Positions 35,934 to 49,109 of a DNA stretch of 64,000 nucleotides are shown in pieces. The stretch comes from Himantopus leucocephalus. Lineage: Eukaryota; Chordata; Aves; Charadriiformes; Recurvirostridae. The first letter of the stretch is position 1. Each line of letters begins with the position of its first letter. The position numbers and the translations under genes were made by a program. The notes under the pieces are model-generated. The model saw nothing but the letters and a program-made list of their open reading frames with translations, was not told the origin of the DNA and searched no databases. Where the stretch lies: NCBI GenBank assembly GCA_003993805.1, contig RSEF01000001.1:62480518-62544517 (forward strand). Direction: 5' to 3'.

Positions 35934-37651
35934 AGAGACAACAGTCAGTACATCAGAGCCCGTTTAAATCTTCCAGAGCAGCTTGACCATGGATGGCTCT
36001 CTTCCAGGCACCCAGAGATGACGAAGCTCCAAAAAAAAAAACCCAACAAAGAGAAAAACCAAAATAAAACAAACATCTCCATCATAAATTAATGCCCTTA
36101 AATAACTTCTTTCACTACCACTAGAACGTAATGACAGAGAAGTCAAACCCCTTGCCTCCGAGAAGAACACCACTCCTGGCAGTTGCGCTGCCCGCCAAAA
36201 GAGAAAGTGCCGTCTGCATCTGGGATCAGCCCACATGGATGGAGGGAGGAGAAGAGAAAAGGAAGGAGGAGAGAAGCAGCCTCGCTTACCTTGGTTTTCC
36301 TTTCCCCCCTTCCCTTGTGCCGGGGACCGGGATGTTAGCTACTGCTTCTGGCTGGCCCAGAGGCAGCACAAAATGATTGTGCAGAGAGAAGAGCAAGGGG
36401 GTGGCATGCTGTTCACGCTTCGCACTAAAAAACATCACAAAGCCTCTACCTACAGGCCGCGTATTTCTCTCTCCACAAGGCTTCCCGTTCTCTCCACTCT
36501 AGTTTAAGGATGGGATACCTCCTTTGCAGTTCTAAGGTGGCTCCTCCTGGCGCCTGCACAAGGAAGGAGTGTGCAGGACTGGCTGCACATCCTCTAGAAG
36601 CACATTTGGTTACTGTCCATCGCAAGGTGCTGTAAGAGAGGAAAATGATGGAAAGGAGATGTGGGCAGCTTTGCTGTTATTCCCAGGAATCTGCCTGCCT
36701 CAGACAGGCACGCTCACCTCAGCATCCCTGCAGAGCAGGGGGGCTCCTTCCTCAGCCAGGTCTCTCCTTCCCACAGGGAAGGGCAGAGCCACATCCTGCT
36801 GGATTCTAGCCCTGGGGCATGGCTGTGGAGTATGCAGACAGTGCCAGCTGTGCAGGAGCTCAGGGACTATGAAGAGGATGGTAGCCAGGGGAAGAGAATT
36901 CCAAATCTTTGCAGCAGGGCTGCAGCAGCTCAGCATGCCAGGCAGCCACTTCCACCAGCCCCTGCTTTGAGAGCTTCCCCCAGCCCCTTGGATGGGCAGG
37001 TGATCAGGTCACATGTACCACCACCAGTTCAAGGCATCACCTCGGACTTGCTCCTATTTCTTAAGAACAGTGGCACAGAGAGCTGGGAGCACTGGCAGCG
37101 ATCATCCTATAAAAATCAGTCCTGCAGCCCATGGGGACAGGTGGAAGAGACAGAGGAAGCTTAAAACAGGCCAGAGAATGGGAAGCTTGAAGACAGTGAG
37201 CAGTGGGGTGAAGAAAACAATGCTCGTGCTAACACTTTCCCGTAGCACAAGGGGAGGACAGAAGGGGGCTGTTCTCACCATTTGTAATCATCTCCAGATG
37301 TTTAACTGGCTTCCAGGTGCCACTGGGGAATGGTGTATCCCACACGCTCAGCAGCATCCTGTCTGCACACAGAGTCACATGGCAGTGTGGCAGGAGATGT
37401 TTCCTCCCCACACCTCAGTACCCGAGTTGGGCAGCAGAAGTCTCTGAAGGAAAAAGGAATATCCAGGCAAACAAGCAAGGGAAGAGAGAGGAAAGCAGAG
37501 GTTGGTCCCAATCCAACCAGCTACCCCCACCCAAAGCAGAGGAGGAATCCCAGGCTGGACATACACAGAAATCACAGAGGATGAATTGGCATGTGAAATA
37601 CATGTTTTTATAACAGTCTGTAAAGTCTTTCCTCTGGCCGTGCCGGCACAC

Positions 37652-40600
37652 TCAGGCATCATCAATGAGCTTTTCACCATTTGCGTCCTCCTTCCCGCTA
37701 CCCTCTCTCTCGCTTCCTCCTTCTTCTTCTTCTGCCCCATCCGTGTACGTGTCCTTCTGCCCATAGCTGAGAGTAGTGCGGGCAAGGTCCACCTCAATGG
37801 GAAAGACATCCGCATCTCGGAGCACAGCATAGCAGTCGTCGTAGTACTTGGACATCGTGGAGACAAAACGCTGGAGCTGGAACACGATGTCTTGCACTGT
37901 AGTGGAGACAAGTTGGGAACAGATCAGGCAAAAACCCCCTTCACAAGCAAAGCACGAAGGCTGTGATCAAGCCTCCCTCACCAATATTAGTTACAGTCTC
38001 CTACGCATTAATGCCTCTTGGCCCCTGAGGGCGGCTGTCTCAGGCACAGCCACAGAAGGATTCTTTAGCAAAGACTTCTGAGCTGAGATGAAGGAGGAGC
38101 ATGAAGGCCAAAGCCACGCCTGCCTGACCCCTTCAGGTGCTGGACACAGCAGTGTTACTCACCGTGTTTCTGGTCCAGGAGCTCTATTTTCTCTAGCACG
38201 TCCTTCCTCATCTTGGCAAAGCGCGTGCGAGCCTCCTGCCGGCAACGCAGGATAAGGCGGTATTCATAGTTCCCAGTGCTGACACGGTAGAGGGGTTCAC
38301 CCAGAGCCTGCCAAAAACACAGCCCCATTAGACTCCCACAACAGTGCTTGTACATAGAGTTTGCCTACTGATGCGGACTCACAAGGACCTTGGGTTATTA
38401 CAGCCCTCTCAAGCTCACTGGAACTGCACTCAGGAAGCATGAAGCATTAGGAATGCTGAGCCACGTCAACAAACTGGCAGTCAGTGGGGCCAAACACACA
38501 CCAACCATGGTAAAGAAAAGCACCACTACTAAGCAAAGACGGAAGGACCGGCACCTTTCAACCCAGCATGGAGAAATGGAATGGCTTCTTATCTGAACTA
38601 TTCAGACACGCACTATGACCAAACAAGTCTAGGGTCCGAGGGATGTATTAATTTATATCAATCACACACAAAAAATTCTGCCCTCTGCAAGCTTCACCCT
38701 ATATGGATTGCATGACATATTATACATCCACACAGGGAACCCTGTGGCATCTACAACCACCCAGACACAATGTTGGAAACCAGTAGGGATGGGCCTATAC
38801 ATTGTCCCACAAAAGAGTTTTGAGAGAAAGCAGTTAGGTCTGTCAGCAAAACAGCATTCTTCTCTTGCACCTGTAAACATAACATATATAAAAAAGCATG
38901 TTACTGACCATGGTTGGCAAGCTGCACATGCCAAAACCCAAAGATGTTACTCTTCTGGGTAAGATTGAGGTTCTTTCCTTCCCGTTTAGCAGGAAAGATA
39001 TAATTAAATGTTGTGTTAGGAAAGTTTTATTCCTTCCTGGCGCTGGGAATTGGGCATTCCAAGAATTCAAATCCCTGCTCTGAGATCAATACCTAGGGTA
39101 AAACAAGATCTTACTGTTATGCAGGGAAACTGGGCACGTAGGGGACACCTTTAGGTATCTTACACAGAGCTGTTAAGGATTAGTTGTAGAACTCTAAACC
39201 AGACAACAAGCTGTTACTGGAGAATGTTGCCAGGGTTTTTTTAAGTCTTCTGATTTTAAATTACCTATTTTTGGGTAAAAGCCTATTGTTAAGAGAGATT
39301 CTTTAATCAATTTTCCTCAACTACAAATTCAGCTTTCACATGTGTTCTGCTAGAGAAGCTAAACCTCCATTTCTCAGAAACAAGTCCAGAATTAATGATA
39401 AGCTGTACACTACACACAAATGGAATCTGTGAAGATAACACCTTAATCCTTCTTACACAAGCTAATATTACTTAAACACTGAGACAGGCAACCACCGAGC
39501 AAACAAGCTGCCAGAGGAGCTGTCTGGTCCCTCGGCTATTCCACAGCACCAGTGATTCATGACAGTTATTGGCAGTGTTTCCAAGGCAGCATTTAAGGTT
39601 CTCCAGTTTCTAATATGTTAAGAACAAATGTGTGTGATTCATAGGATACACCCAGGCACAGGAGCACTTTTGCAATAACAAGGCAGTGCGCACAGGGAAG
39701 CTGCAGAAACAGTTGTCATTCCACAGTGCTGGTACTCACAATGCAGCTGTACTCTTCATCATCCATCTCTTTGACTTTCAGGCAGTAAGACTTCGTAGGA
39801 TTATGGAAAAAAAAAAAGGCAAAAAGCAAAACAAGAAGGAAATATTAAGAATTAGAAGCAATTTCATTATCACCCGTAGCCATAGGGTTGTACCATTTCA
39901 AGCCTTCCTTCAATGCTGCAGCTAGGGACACTGGGGAAAGCACAGTGGAAAGAAAATCTATTTAGAGAAAGATGGGGAGAGAAAACGGTGGGGGAGAAAG
40001 AAGGCACTTAATATAAATATTACAGGAGCAAATACTTTAGATAGGTATAACCTAAGTAAGACAAAAATCCTGCATTCATCTACTGTTTGGGAAAACACAG
40101 TACCAGAAAAGGATGAGGTGGGAATAATTAAAGAGGAGGAAAAACAAGAAAAATTGTGGGAAGGATTGATGTGGGAAGAGATGCTGCCATATTGACTTGC
40201 CTTAGGGCTGCAGCTCCAAATACTTCTCTAAACTAGTAAAAGGAAATAGATTCTCACAGTTATAGAACATACGCACTTAACAACCCTACCCTGTTTTTTG
40301 GGGTGTAGAAAATGAAGGGTGTGTGGAATGGAGAAGAGGGGAAAAAAGCATGGTCAAAATGAAAACAAACACAATTTGACAGTGGTTTAAACTGGCTAAA
40401 TACTATCCAAAACGACCTGAAAAATATGGACTCTGAGGCTGGTGAGCTGTTTAGGGGAGTTCAAGAGCATGAGTTTGTCCTGGTTTGAGGGGCCTAAACC
40501 ACGACAGAGTTGCATAGGAACTCTTTACAAATAAATAAGGAAATTAATTTGGCCATTTAGAAAATAAGTCATCTGGGCTCTGTGAGATCTTTCTTACCTG

Positions 40601-43600
40601 TAAGAACTACTGAGTCAAAAGCAAGTGTCTGAATCTGAGTAATGCGGCAATAGACAAAGAATTGGAAAAAATAATGCATTCTTGCATGGACTGTGGAAGG
40701 ATGGACATGTGATTGGATAGGCTGTGTGTGACCCTCAGGATATGATTCCAGGAAACTTAATTTCAATCAGCACTAAAAAAAATAATATAAAAAGCAGCTC
40801 ACCAAATATTCAAACTTGACATCCAGGTATTTTTTGATAGTCAGTCTTGTGTCAGGAATGGCTTTATTCAGATATGTATTCAAGTCAGTGAGCATCTGCA
40901 AGGGAAACATCCTGTTGCTGAACGTAAGACCAAAAAGCATGACTACAATTCATCAAGTGCAACCTTCTAACGAGCACAGGTCATGAGACTGCCTCAAGTT
41001 AACTCTTTTTAACTACAGCGTAGCTGGAAGAAAATAACTGATCTTGACTCAGAATTGCTATGGTTAGAGAATCCATCACAGTCACTGGCAAGTGGTTCCA
41101 GCATTAGAAATGCATACCTCACTTCTAGTCAGAATTCGTGTTCTTTCAAATAATCTTGTTTCATTTTCAGCTAGTCCTGGAAACTGCTCTCCCTGATTCC
41201 GAGGCCCATTAACCAATGTTGTCCATCCAACATGGCACATAAAATGGTGCCCAAATCAACATTTAATACTCTCTTTGCTAAACTAAGTGGACAGATGCCC
41301 TGGATACTCTCACTCAAATATATTGATTGAAATTCTTAAATTGTTCTTGGATTGCTTATCTAAACTCTTTTAAATTTAGTGACATCTTTCGATTATGGGT
41401 ACCAATATCGAGGGAAAGGCTCTAGGGATTACCCTGATCAAACCACCCCCTCATCCCCAAAAGAAAAGGAGAGTAACATACTCATGTGCAAAAGTCAAAG
41501 GCACAAGATTGATATATTCATTACACTACCTCTTAGATTCTTTATGAAGAGAGTTCCCTGAAGGAAAGCAGACAAAGATAGTTCTTCCTAGTATGAATGA
41601 CTTATAAGACCACACCTTCAAACACACACTTCTGTCTTTCTAGATTCCCCTCTTCTCCAGACCCTTTACTCCTATGGGTAAATTCTTTACCGGCTTAATT
41701 GTTTTCAGAAGGTGAATCCCAAACTTCTCAATGTTGCGGTGGGCATCAGCAAATTTCACGAAGGCTTCACTGGCAGCTGGTTGTGGCTCCCGTACACCAA
41801 TGACAGAGAAAACATCTCCAAATGCTGGATGAGGGTGACAAATACAAACATATGAAAGAAGAGGTTGACTCTGGAGAAGAATCTCGCCTCCAGTATTACA
41901 ACTCCTTCCCATAACCTTGCAATTAGCTGGGGAATGATGCTACATATTCCCTAAAAGCCAGAGGTTGGCAGGGCATTTCTTCACTGTCTCGTGTGAAAGA
42001 CAGGGCCTGTGCTAGCACCACGACCGCTAATACTGGGAGAGCAGCCCTTCCCAGCTCATTTTTGCAACATTTGGTTTGCTTTGAGTGAGGGAATCATGCA
42101 TCTAGAGTACTGATTAAAACTCCTGAAACTGGATGTCAAAGATTTCTGCTCCCTTCGTTCAAGATTCTTTACCTCTGTGTGTCTGGGATAGCTCAAAGAA
42201 AGCCCTGAGAAGACTCTTGGTGTGCTCTGTCAAGCCTGTGACAGAAGACAGAAAAAAACATTTAAGTCATTTCACTGAAACATAATGGAAGAATCTTTCT
42301 CTCCCATCTGGTGTCTGATGGAAGACACAGTTTACCTTTGTATAACTCTGCAGTCCTCTCTAGCTCCTCTAATCTCTTCACTAGTCCATCTAAATGGAAA
42401 CAAGAATCAGAATACAAAATTACAACAGTCAAATCCAGGACGTGGTTAAGACTTAACAAACTGGAAAAATACCAGATTCCTGGTTTTGGTTCAATCTTCT
42501 CTCACCTCTAAAGCCTGTCCCCTGGTCCAACATGGGAAGTTTTTAAAATAACTGTCAACTAGTTTTACAGTGTGGTGTCATCACCTATCAGCATTCACTA
42601 AGTGGGTCCCCACTTTAAATTAATTTGACCTTACCTAACATTTAAATGGCCCCAATGACAGGATATATCACTCAGGAAGGGCAGAGGCAATCACAACAGG
42701 GAGGTATAGCAGAAGGAAAGAATTATGAAGGAACAATGTGGAAAATGCAAGAACTATAAAAAGTTGGTAAGCACAGGAGGGTAAATGTTCCCTTAAGAAA
42801 ATGTCCTCCTGGACAACACTTACCATTGCAAAGTATGGCTCGGCTTAACCCCAGGGCATCTGCTGTCCCTGAGCTCATGTTTTCTACCAGTCGATGCTTT
42901 ACCTTCTTCAACACTAAGAGTCAAAAGAGAGTTGCAAACCAGGATCAGAGTCATTTCTACAGGCATGAAAAGCACACTAGCATACTTCACCACTTTCTCA
43001 GGAATTGAATAAACTGGCCAGTCTGAACTTAACTCACTATTGAGGTAGTGAGCAGAAAAAGAATACCATAGAAACTAGATGTTCGGTCCAGCCATGCATA
43101 GCACATCTTCTATCTTTTGTCTGTTCTGCTCTCACATCCTATACACTTCAATCAATAGAGCTCCAGCACTTCTTTTGGAAGACTATTCCGATAAATCACT
43201 TTGCTATAAGCTACCTATCATGATATTTGGAACTAAACTTTGCTTATGCTACTTGCTGTATTATTTCAACTGAAGTCAGGAGACGAGGCTGAAAGCAAGA
43301 CAAATAGGATTTAATGATCAAAGTTTGTTTACTTTTATCTTTAGGCTCTTAGTTAAACCCTTTTGTCACCCCTTGATGGAATTCATTTCTGTCTTTGGTG
43401 GTCATACCCTGCAAATTACTAGAGACAATTATGCCTTCTTTGGAATCAGATGACTCAGCTACATTTCTTTAGAGCCAAACTTGCAGGGATGCCAAGTGCC
43501 TGCAACTCCCAAGAACTCAGCTGGAGCCACAGTGTTTAGCATCTCTGGAAAATACCATGTTCTCACCGCACTTCTGTTTCCCCAGAAATCAATCTCAGCC

Positions 43601-46367
43601 CACACCATTTTCCTGAACCCCTGTCAATTCATTAGCACCTTAATCACCATGAACAGAAATGAAAGCAAAAAGAATAGATAGATTTTTAAGGAAAGTGAGA
43701 AAGGTAGACCATATAATGGAGACAGCTACATAGGCTTAGTTTAAAACACACGCTTTGTTTTAGAAATAAAGCCTCTCTCCTATAAAATTTATGGTTGTAC
43801 AAAACTCAGTGTAGATTGGTATTTCATCACTGTTCTCCAAGCTGAGAAACTGCAACCAGTATTTTTTGATAGATGCATTTCTGTGTACATCTGAAACTCT
43901 CAATAGGTCAGCATAACTTACATGTATTCAAAATAAATAAATTAAATTATTATCTAGTTGAATTTCATCATCCATGCTAAACACAGCACAGAAAAACAAG
44001 CCTCCCACAACAACAGTCAAGCCTCAATTCGACTTTCAAGACTATTTCAAGAAGTCAGGGAAGGGTTTTTATAAACCTGTAATTCTTTTTGACAGTATCC
44101 ATCTGAAAATGACTGAGTTAAGAGGAAGAAAGGAACCAGAATTATACTTTGGTTTTAGCTGGGACCAATCTTTCACCCCTCCATGTCACTTTAACACTCT
44201 AGGGAGAAAAAAAAAACAGTCTTACCGATATCCAAAGACTTGCCCTGCTTTGGGTCAGCCTGAAGTTTGTTGTAGTGAATCGTGACTTCTCCCTGTAGAA
44301 AGAGCAAATCCCAAACTGCTATGCTGGAAGCAAGTAGCAGTGGCTTTTTTTACCAATGGACAATAAACTGTAGATTATGACCCAGAAGCTCCAGTGTCCC
44401 CCTCCTACCTCTCACCTTTACCATCTGTATCATCTTGGCCACCTCCACCTTGGTCTTCCCTTTGACAGACTTCCCATTCACTCCTGTGATTTCATCACCA
44501 GCTGCTACGGTGCCATCTAAAGCTGCTGGAGTGTTATCAAATACCTAGCAGAGAGGAGAAAGAGCACAGATATTCTGGAATCAAGAGGAAGGTGAATGCA
44601 AGGCTGAAGGACAATTACATTCTTCCTATTTAACTCAGTTGCATTTTGTTCATGGTGAAGTCACGGTTTTTCTCCTTTCCTAACTACGAGGTGGGCTGAT
44701 CATCTTGTTCTCTCAGGAAGTTCTTGCCTCCAGGACGTACCTCCTCAAGCTTACGATTTCTTGATGTTGAGAATGTCACACCATTCCCCTGTGAATTCTA
44801 ACATGCTCTCCAAGGAGAAGGATAATTTCAGAAGTCTTAATTTAATTCTTCCACACCTATTAGGTACTAGGGTAAGGAAATCTTATTCACTGGGAAGTGA
44901 GATGATGTTTCCCACTTTGAGAAAAAGCAATAGCATAGGACTCCATGCTTTCCATCTCTCAGGCCAACACTGTTTTACAAAGATGGATGATTCTTCCTCC
45001 CTAAGTGCCCACCTGGACAATGTAGAGACAGGGGCAGTACTGGGCTCCTCCCCCAATGCTGATCCCAATCAGGTTCTGAGAGTCCTTCTTCAGGGTCACT
45101 GTCCCAGGTACAGTGGGGATCCCCCTAAATGAGAAAGGGTGGATGAACAACTGAACACAGTAGGCAGAGATGCATGTGAATGAAACAACTCTGGTATCTG
45201 AGTCGATACAAACTGGAAACACAATGGGCACAGCACATTTAATTACAGAATTGCAGAATAGAAGGGGTTGGAGGGGACCTCTGGAGATCATCTAGTCCAA
45301 CCCCCCCGCCAAAGCAGGTTCACCTACAGCAGGTTGGATAGGATCACATCCAGGCGGGTTTTGAGTATCTCCAGAGAAGGAGACTCTACAGCCTCCCTAG
45401 GCAGCCTGTTCCAGTTCTCCATCACCTTCAAAGTAAAGAACTTTTTCCTAATGTTCAGACAGAATTTCCTGTGTTCCAGTTTGTGCCTGTTGCCTCTTGT
45501 CCTGTCGCTGGGCACAACTGAAAAGAGTCTGGCCCCATCCTCTTGACACACGCCCTTCAAATATTTATGAGCGTTGATGAGATCCCCCCTCAGTCTTCTT
45601 TTCTCCAGGCTAAACAGACCCAGATCTGTCAGCCTTTCCTGAGAAGAGAGATGCTCCAGTCCCTTGAATTCATCACATTATTTCTGCCATAGAGTCTATC
45701 AGCATGGGCCAGCAGAAGGACCTTCTGGACTATCTTTTTTGAGACAGCATGCAAGGATTAGAGGTGGGAGAGATACCCTCATCCATCACTAGGCACTGAG
45801 GAAACACTATCATGTTTTAGAGACCATTTCATCTGCTTAGTGCTGGAGTGAGAGGAAAACTTGCACAGCACAAATGAGACGCCAGACAAGCGCTCCATGT
45901 CAAATTCTTTGCTAAACTCATCAAGCCTTTTACTGGCTCAGGAAATTCCACTGTTCTCTTCCTTACAGACCTAACGAGTCCACAGTTTCTCTCCATTCAT
46001 TCCTGCCTCTTATTATCTTTCCTCTATTGTAAATATTTTTATCGCTGGCTAAAGTCACTAATTTACAGAAGATTTGTCAGCACTGCTTTGCAATCAGAAA
46101 GGCAGAGTAGTCATTGCAGCAACAGAAAACATTCTTTGCTCACCAGCACAGTGATACCTCATACCCAGTCCCCAGAGGGAGCAAGAAATCAGGACTGAAC
46201 AGCAAGTCTAACTTTTCAGCACACAGCGTCAGGAGGAGGTAAATTTATCCACTCCCATTAGGTCTTGGCTGCAAAGACTATTTCTATTGTTAGCAAAAAA
46301 CAGGAAAAGACAAGCTAAATACTCACAGCTTATCTTCCTCAATATCATAGTCCAAATCCGCAAACAT
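37652..46367 (-). CDS. PICK1: PICK1, PDZ-BAR protein interacting with C kinase, complete coding region
   Basis: Peripheral membrane scaffold that binds C-terminal tails of AMPA receptors, PKC alpha and transporters through its PDZ domain and curved membranes through its BAR domain, and so controls receptor endocytosis. Twelve coding exons in transcript order: 46327-46367, 45013-45124, 44416-44544, 44226-44292, 42824-42913, 42336-42389, 42173-42235, 41691-41824, 40803-40895, 39740-39790, 38163-38307, 37652-37896. All phases match and give 407 aa (human 415). PDZ is at about 20-105, with Lys27-Asp28, LIGISIGGG and the Cys44-Pro-Cys46 motif. BAR is at about 145-355 ([45 protein letters not shown]). 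The C-tail is acidic. The start codon has A at -3. Conservation with mammals is very high except in the tail. Confidence 0.97.
44226..45124 (-). CDS. PICK1: PICK1 PDZ-domain exons
   Basis: The exons 45013-45124, 44416-44544 and 44226-44292 encode the single PDZ domain: the carboxylate-binding region around IGISIGGG, the CPC pair, then [19 protein letters not shown] and [13 protein letters not shown]. The exon 44416-44544 is in phase 0 on both sides, so its skipping would keep frame but destroy the fold. Confidence 0.95.
45244..45675 (-). mobile_element. CR1 LINE fragment (3' end) in PICK1 intron
   Basis: Typical avian CR1 3' sequence in reverse complement: GGACCTCTGGAGATCATCT, TAGTCCAACC, CCTGTTCCAGTTCTCCATC, GAGATCCCCCCTCAGTCTTC and TCCAGGCTAAACAGACCCAG. 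The decayed terminal octamer (ATTCTGTA-like, minus strand) is at 45246-45260, so the element reads in the same direction as PICK1. It is 5'-truncated, as CR1 copies usually are. ORFs inside it are remnants without coding capacity. It lies between coding exons 1 and 2. Confidence 0.93.
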
Positions 46368-46394
46368 TGTTTTGGTTCAGCAGAGCTTGTTCAC
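46368..46394 (-). other. PICK1: PICK1 5'UTR portion of the start-codon exon
   Basis: Read on the minus strand, TTTCAG precedes GTGAACAAGC and the ATG follows 27 bases later. The acceptor is clear and places the rest of the 5'UTR in an upstream exon, most simply the one in the CpG island near 47.4-47.6 kb. Confidence 0.75.
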
Positions 46395-47019
46395 CTGAAA
46401 CTGCTTACTCCAAACTCCCTGGGAAGAAAAAACAGAATAAACCCCAATAAACCAGTGATCTCAACAGAAAACTGCATAGAATCAACCTGTCCCCCTTATC
46501 AATCCCCCTCTCCTTTTTTTTTTTCTTTTTTTTGAAAGTCGCATTGTAGTCTCTGTTCTTATCTCAAAGATGAAAAATGACAAATGTCTCTGGTTCTGTG
46601 CTCTGAATAAGACAGGAGAAAGTCCTCGAGTTTGAATGCTGCATGTTTCAAAACCCACACATGCACAGTATTTCCAAAGCACAGAACAAAACATAGTCCA
46701 TTCTGGAAGCTGCTTCTTCACACGCTCCCCTGGCCTAGCACCACCATTGCTACAGACACTTAAGTTTCAACCCCTACGTCTGTTAAATATCTCCATTTTG
46801 TTTTTCATAACAATTTATGTCACTTCTTGACATTTATCTCTTTATTTCGGGAGGCTACGCAAAGCTTTTTGCCACTCATTTTCACAAAATAAGCCTCATT
46901 ATTTCCCCAGGCGCAAAACCTCCTGTTTAATTTTTATTTCATTTGGGACACTAATTAGCATAAGAGGTTTGGTTTCCCTCGTCCTTCGGCAGCACCAAAG
47001 GCAGGCTGAGTTACCGCCA

Positions 47020-47700
47020 CATCCAACCCCACCGGCCACCGACGGGCCAGAGCTTCGCCGGCAGCTCCCCACGCCGCATCCCTCCCGGCAGCGGCCTCGC
47101 ACGTCGGGCACAGCCCTTTGCCGCTGCGTGCTGCGAGCGTGTCCGCCACCCCCCACCCTCTCACCGGGCTGGGCCCCGGGGGGCGGCGGGGCGAGGGCCC
47201 GGCATAGGGGGGGGGGAGGGGGGGTGTCGGCGCTGGGCCCTGACGGAGGGGTCTCCCGGTGGCCCGAACTCCCGCAGACCCGGGGAGGGGCGGAAAGGGG
47301 GCACCGGACACCGGCCCGACCGTTTGGTGTGGGAGGGGTCGCCCTGACAGGGCCCTGAGGGGCGAGAAGTAGGGGTGGGGTGTGGGGGAGTGTCGCGTGC
47401 TCACCGGAAGTGGCCGCCCGGCGCGCGGCCCCCGCCGCCACCTGCCGCCCGGCGCTGTCAGCCCGCCGACACGTCACCGCCGGGCCCAGCCCGGAAGCAG
47501 CCCCAGCGCCGGGCGGGGCCCCGCCCCCTCCGCTCGCGTCGTGCCGCGTTGCCATGGGGACGGAGACCCGCGGGGGCGGGGCCGGCCCGCTCCTGTCCGC
47601 CATCTTGAGAGCGGCGCGGCGGTGGCGGTGGCGGTGTCAGTGTCAGTGTCAGGCAGGCCTCAGCCCCGCGCTCGGGCTCACCTCAGTCTGAGGGGACGGG
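47020..47700 (-). promoter_or_regulatory. PICK1: CpG-island promoter of PICK1
   Basis: About 680 bases dense in CpG, unlike its flanks. On the minus strand it contains a YY1-type AAGATGGCGG (around 47597-47606), usually found just downstream of start sites, and a consensus ETS site CCGGAAGTG (plus strand 47404-47412). A donor CACTTCCG/GTGAGC gives an exon edge at 47405. A TSS near 47610-47640 and a noncoding exon of about 200 bases fit best. The exact start is inferred. Confidence 0.65.
47207..47224 (+). repeat. G-run in PICK1 intron 1
   Basis: Ten G, one A and seven G in a row within the CpG island, able in principle to form a G-quadruplex on the non-transcribed (plus) strand. Confidence 0.75.
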
Positions 47701-47708
47701 GCTAACCA

Positions 47709-47726
47709 CCCCCCCCCCCCCCCCCC
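47709..47726 (+). repeat. Poly-C run upstream of PICK1 promoter
   Basis: Eighteen consecutive C about 100 bases upstream of the probable PICK1 start. Its length is unreliable in most sequencing. Confidence 0.85.
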
Positions 47727-48652
47727 AGCCAGTCCCCACTGGTTCAGGGAGCTAGACCGGTGGAGAGCTGCTCTTGCCAGAAAGTGGCCTGCGGGTGTGT
47801 TTTGTCCCTCCTGCTTCAGCTCCAAGGGCTTCAGGAGGGCTGGGCCATATGGTGGAGCCGGGCCTGCAGCCACCAGCCCGGGTTTTGGGCTATGTCCAAC
47901 TTCACTTTAGGTTTCTGAGGTACCGCAGTCACTGCGGGGCGCACGGAGGCAGAGCCTTTGGGCTCAGTAAGTTGTAGAGGGAGAGCTGCAGTGGTGGCAG
48001 CAGAAGAGGGTGGGCATTCCCTGAGTTGAACAGGTTTCTTGGCACTGGTGAAACAGCAGCTGCTGTTATTAGTGGATTGTGGGGAGCTATCAGCTGTTCA
48101 GTCACCAGGGGAGGAACTGAAAGTGTGCCCACCTTGAGGAAAAGATGCCGTCTTGTACTTGCACTTTGAAAAAGTGGCAAGATGGTGTACAAATACACCC
48201 AGTGCCTGCCCCCCTCAGAAGGGAGCGTTTCAGAAAGATGTTTGTGAATGTGAACACGTCCCAGACTGATGATTCAGATGACAGCAGGGACACAAAGAGC
48301 TTTGAAACTGGTTGGCACAATCGCCCCTACTGCTGGCAGGCCAGCAGCGACCTATGGAAGCAGTGATTTGGAAGCCAGTCAGCACAGCTGTATGCAAAAC
48401 CACTGTGCTGCCATGTGTATGGCAGGATTGCCAAGGTTCCGCGTGCATTTCTGCTCTGCGATGTGTGTGTGGGTAGTGGTTAGGTGTTCAAATGAATTTT
48501 CTGCCTTCATCAAGGCAGGCCCATCACTAAGAGAGTGCTTTGATTTCCCAGAAGAATGTGGTCGCCTCTTGCATTATGTGTCATCTGTTCCAGCCGCTGC
48601 TGGCTTCTGAGCAATTACCAAGCTGTGAAACCTTGACTTACTAACATAGATC

Positions 48653-48668
48653 AAAAAAAAAAAAAAAA
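48653..48668 (+). repeat. A16 homopolymer
   Basis: Sixteen A residues about 1 kb from the PICK1 promoter. No coding homology lies in front of it that would make a retrocopy convincing. Similar shorter A runs are at 50140-50149 and 50220-50233. Confidence 0.8.
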
Positions 48669-49109
48669 TTGCACTCTTTGAACTGAAAACTCCTCTGTGA
48701 CCAGGAACAAGGACTGGCTGATGACGATGACCTCTTGCTGGCTGAGAGGGTAGTTAGTGTTTGCAGTGTGCAGCCCCATGATCCTCTCGACTGCATACAT
48801 CAAAACACCGACTGAAGCCACCTACACTGCTGGAGTACAAGGACAAGAGCATGTTGTTAATAATCACATTGAAGTCCTGGGTCTAAGAGGTGATTTATTT
48901 ATGAAGGGAAGCTGAATGAGAAATGCAGTCCTTCAGGTGGGAGCTGTCTGAAGAGAAGAGACTGACATCCTGACCCTGGACACTGACAGGAGTTTTACAA
49001 CAGTGAAGCACTAGAATTGATGAGCCAGGCCCTGATCTCTGCACGTGAGGAACTCATGGGGGCTCAGCGGTACAACAGCACTTGACTGCGGCTGAGGATG
49101 ATACAGAGA

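Larger units (their letters stand above)
46345..47603 (-). other. Possible PICK1 upstream ORF overlapping the start codon
   Basis: If transcription begins upstream of 47603 and the exon ending at 47405 splices to 46394, an ATG in the YY1 motif (47601-47603, context AAGATGG, strong Kozak) opens an 82-codon frame. It ends at TGA 46345-46347, about 20 bases inside the PICK1 coding region and in another frame. Whether real transcripts include this ATG is unknown. Confidence 0.35.

Noticed and set aside
45268..45560. Open frames on both strands near 45.3-45.5 kb
   Set aside because: They lie inside the CR1 fragment and are remnants of the element.
46899..47603. A 234-codon minus-strand ORF in the PICK1 CpG island
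   Set aside because: It is Pro/Ala/Arg-rich composition-driven sequence that runs through a consensus donor into intron. Only its first part could matter, as an upstream ORF.
48145..48668. Short ORF followed by an A16 tract, suggesting a processed retrocopy
   Set aside because: No parent protein is recognised, no target-site duplication is evident, and the ORF ends 290 bases before the A run.
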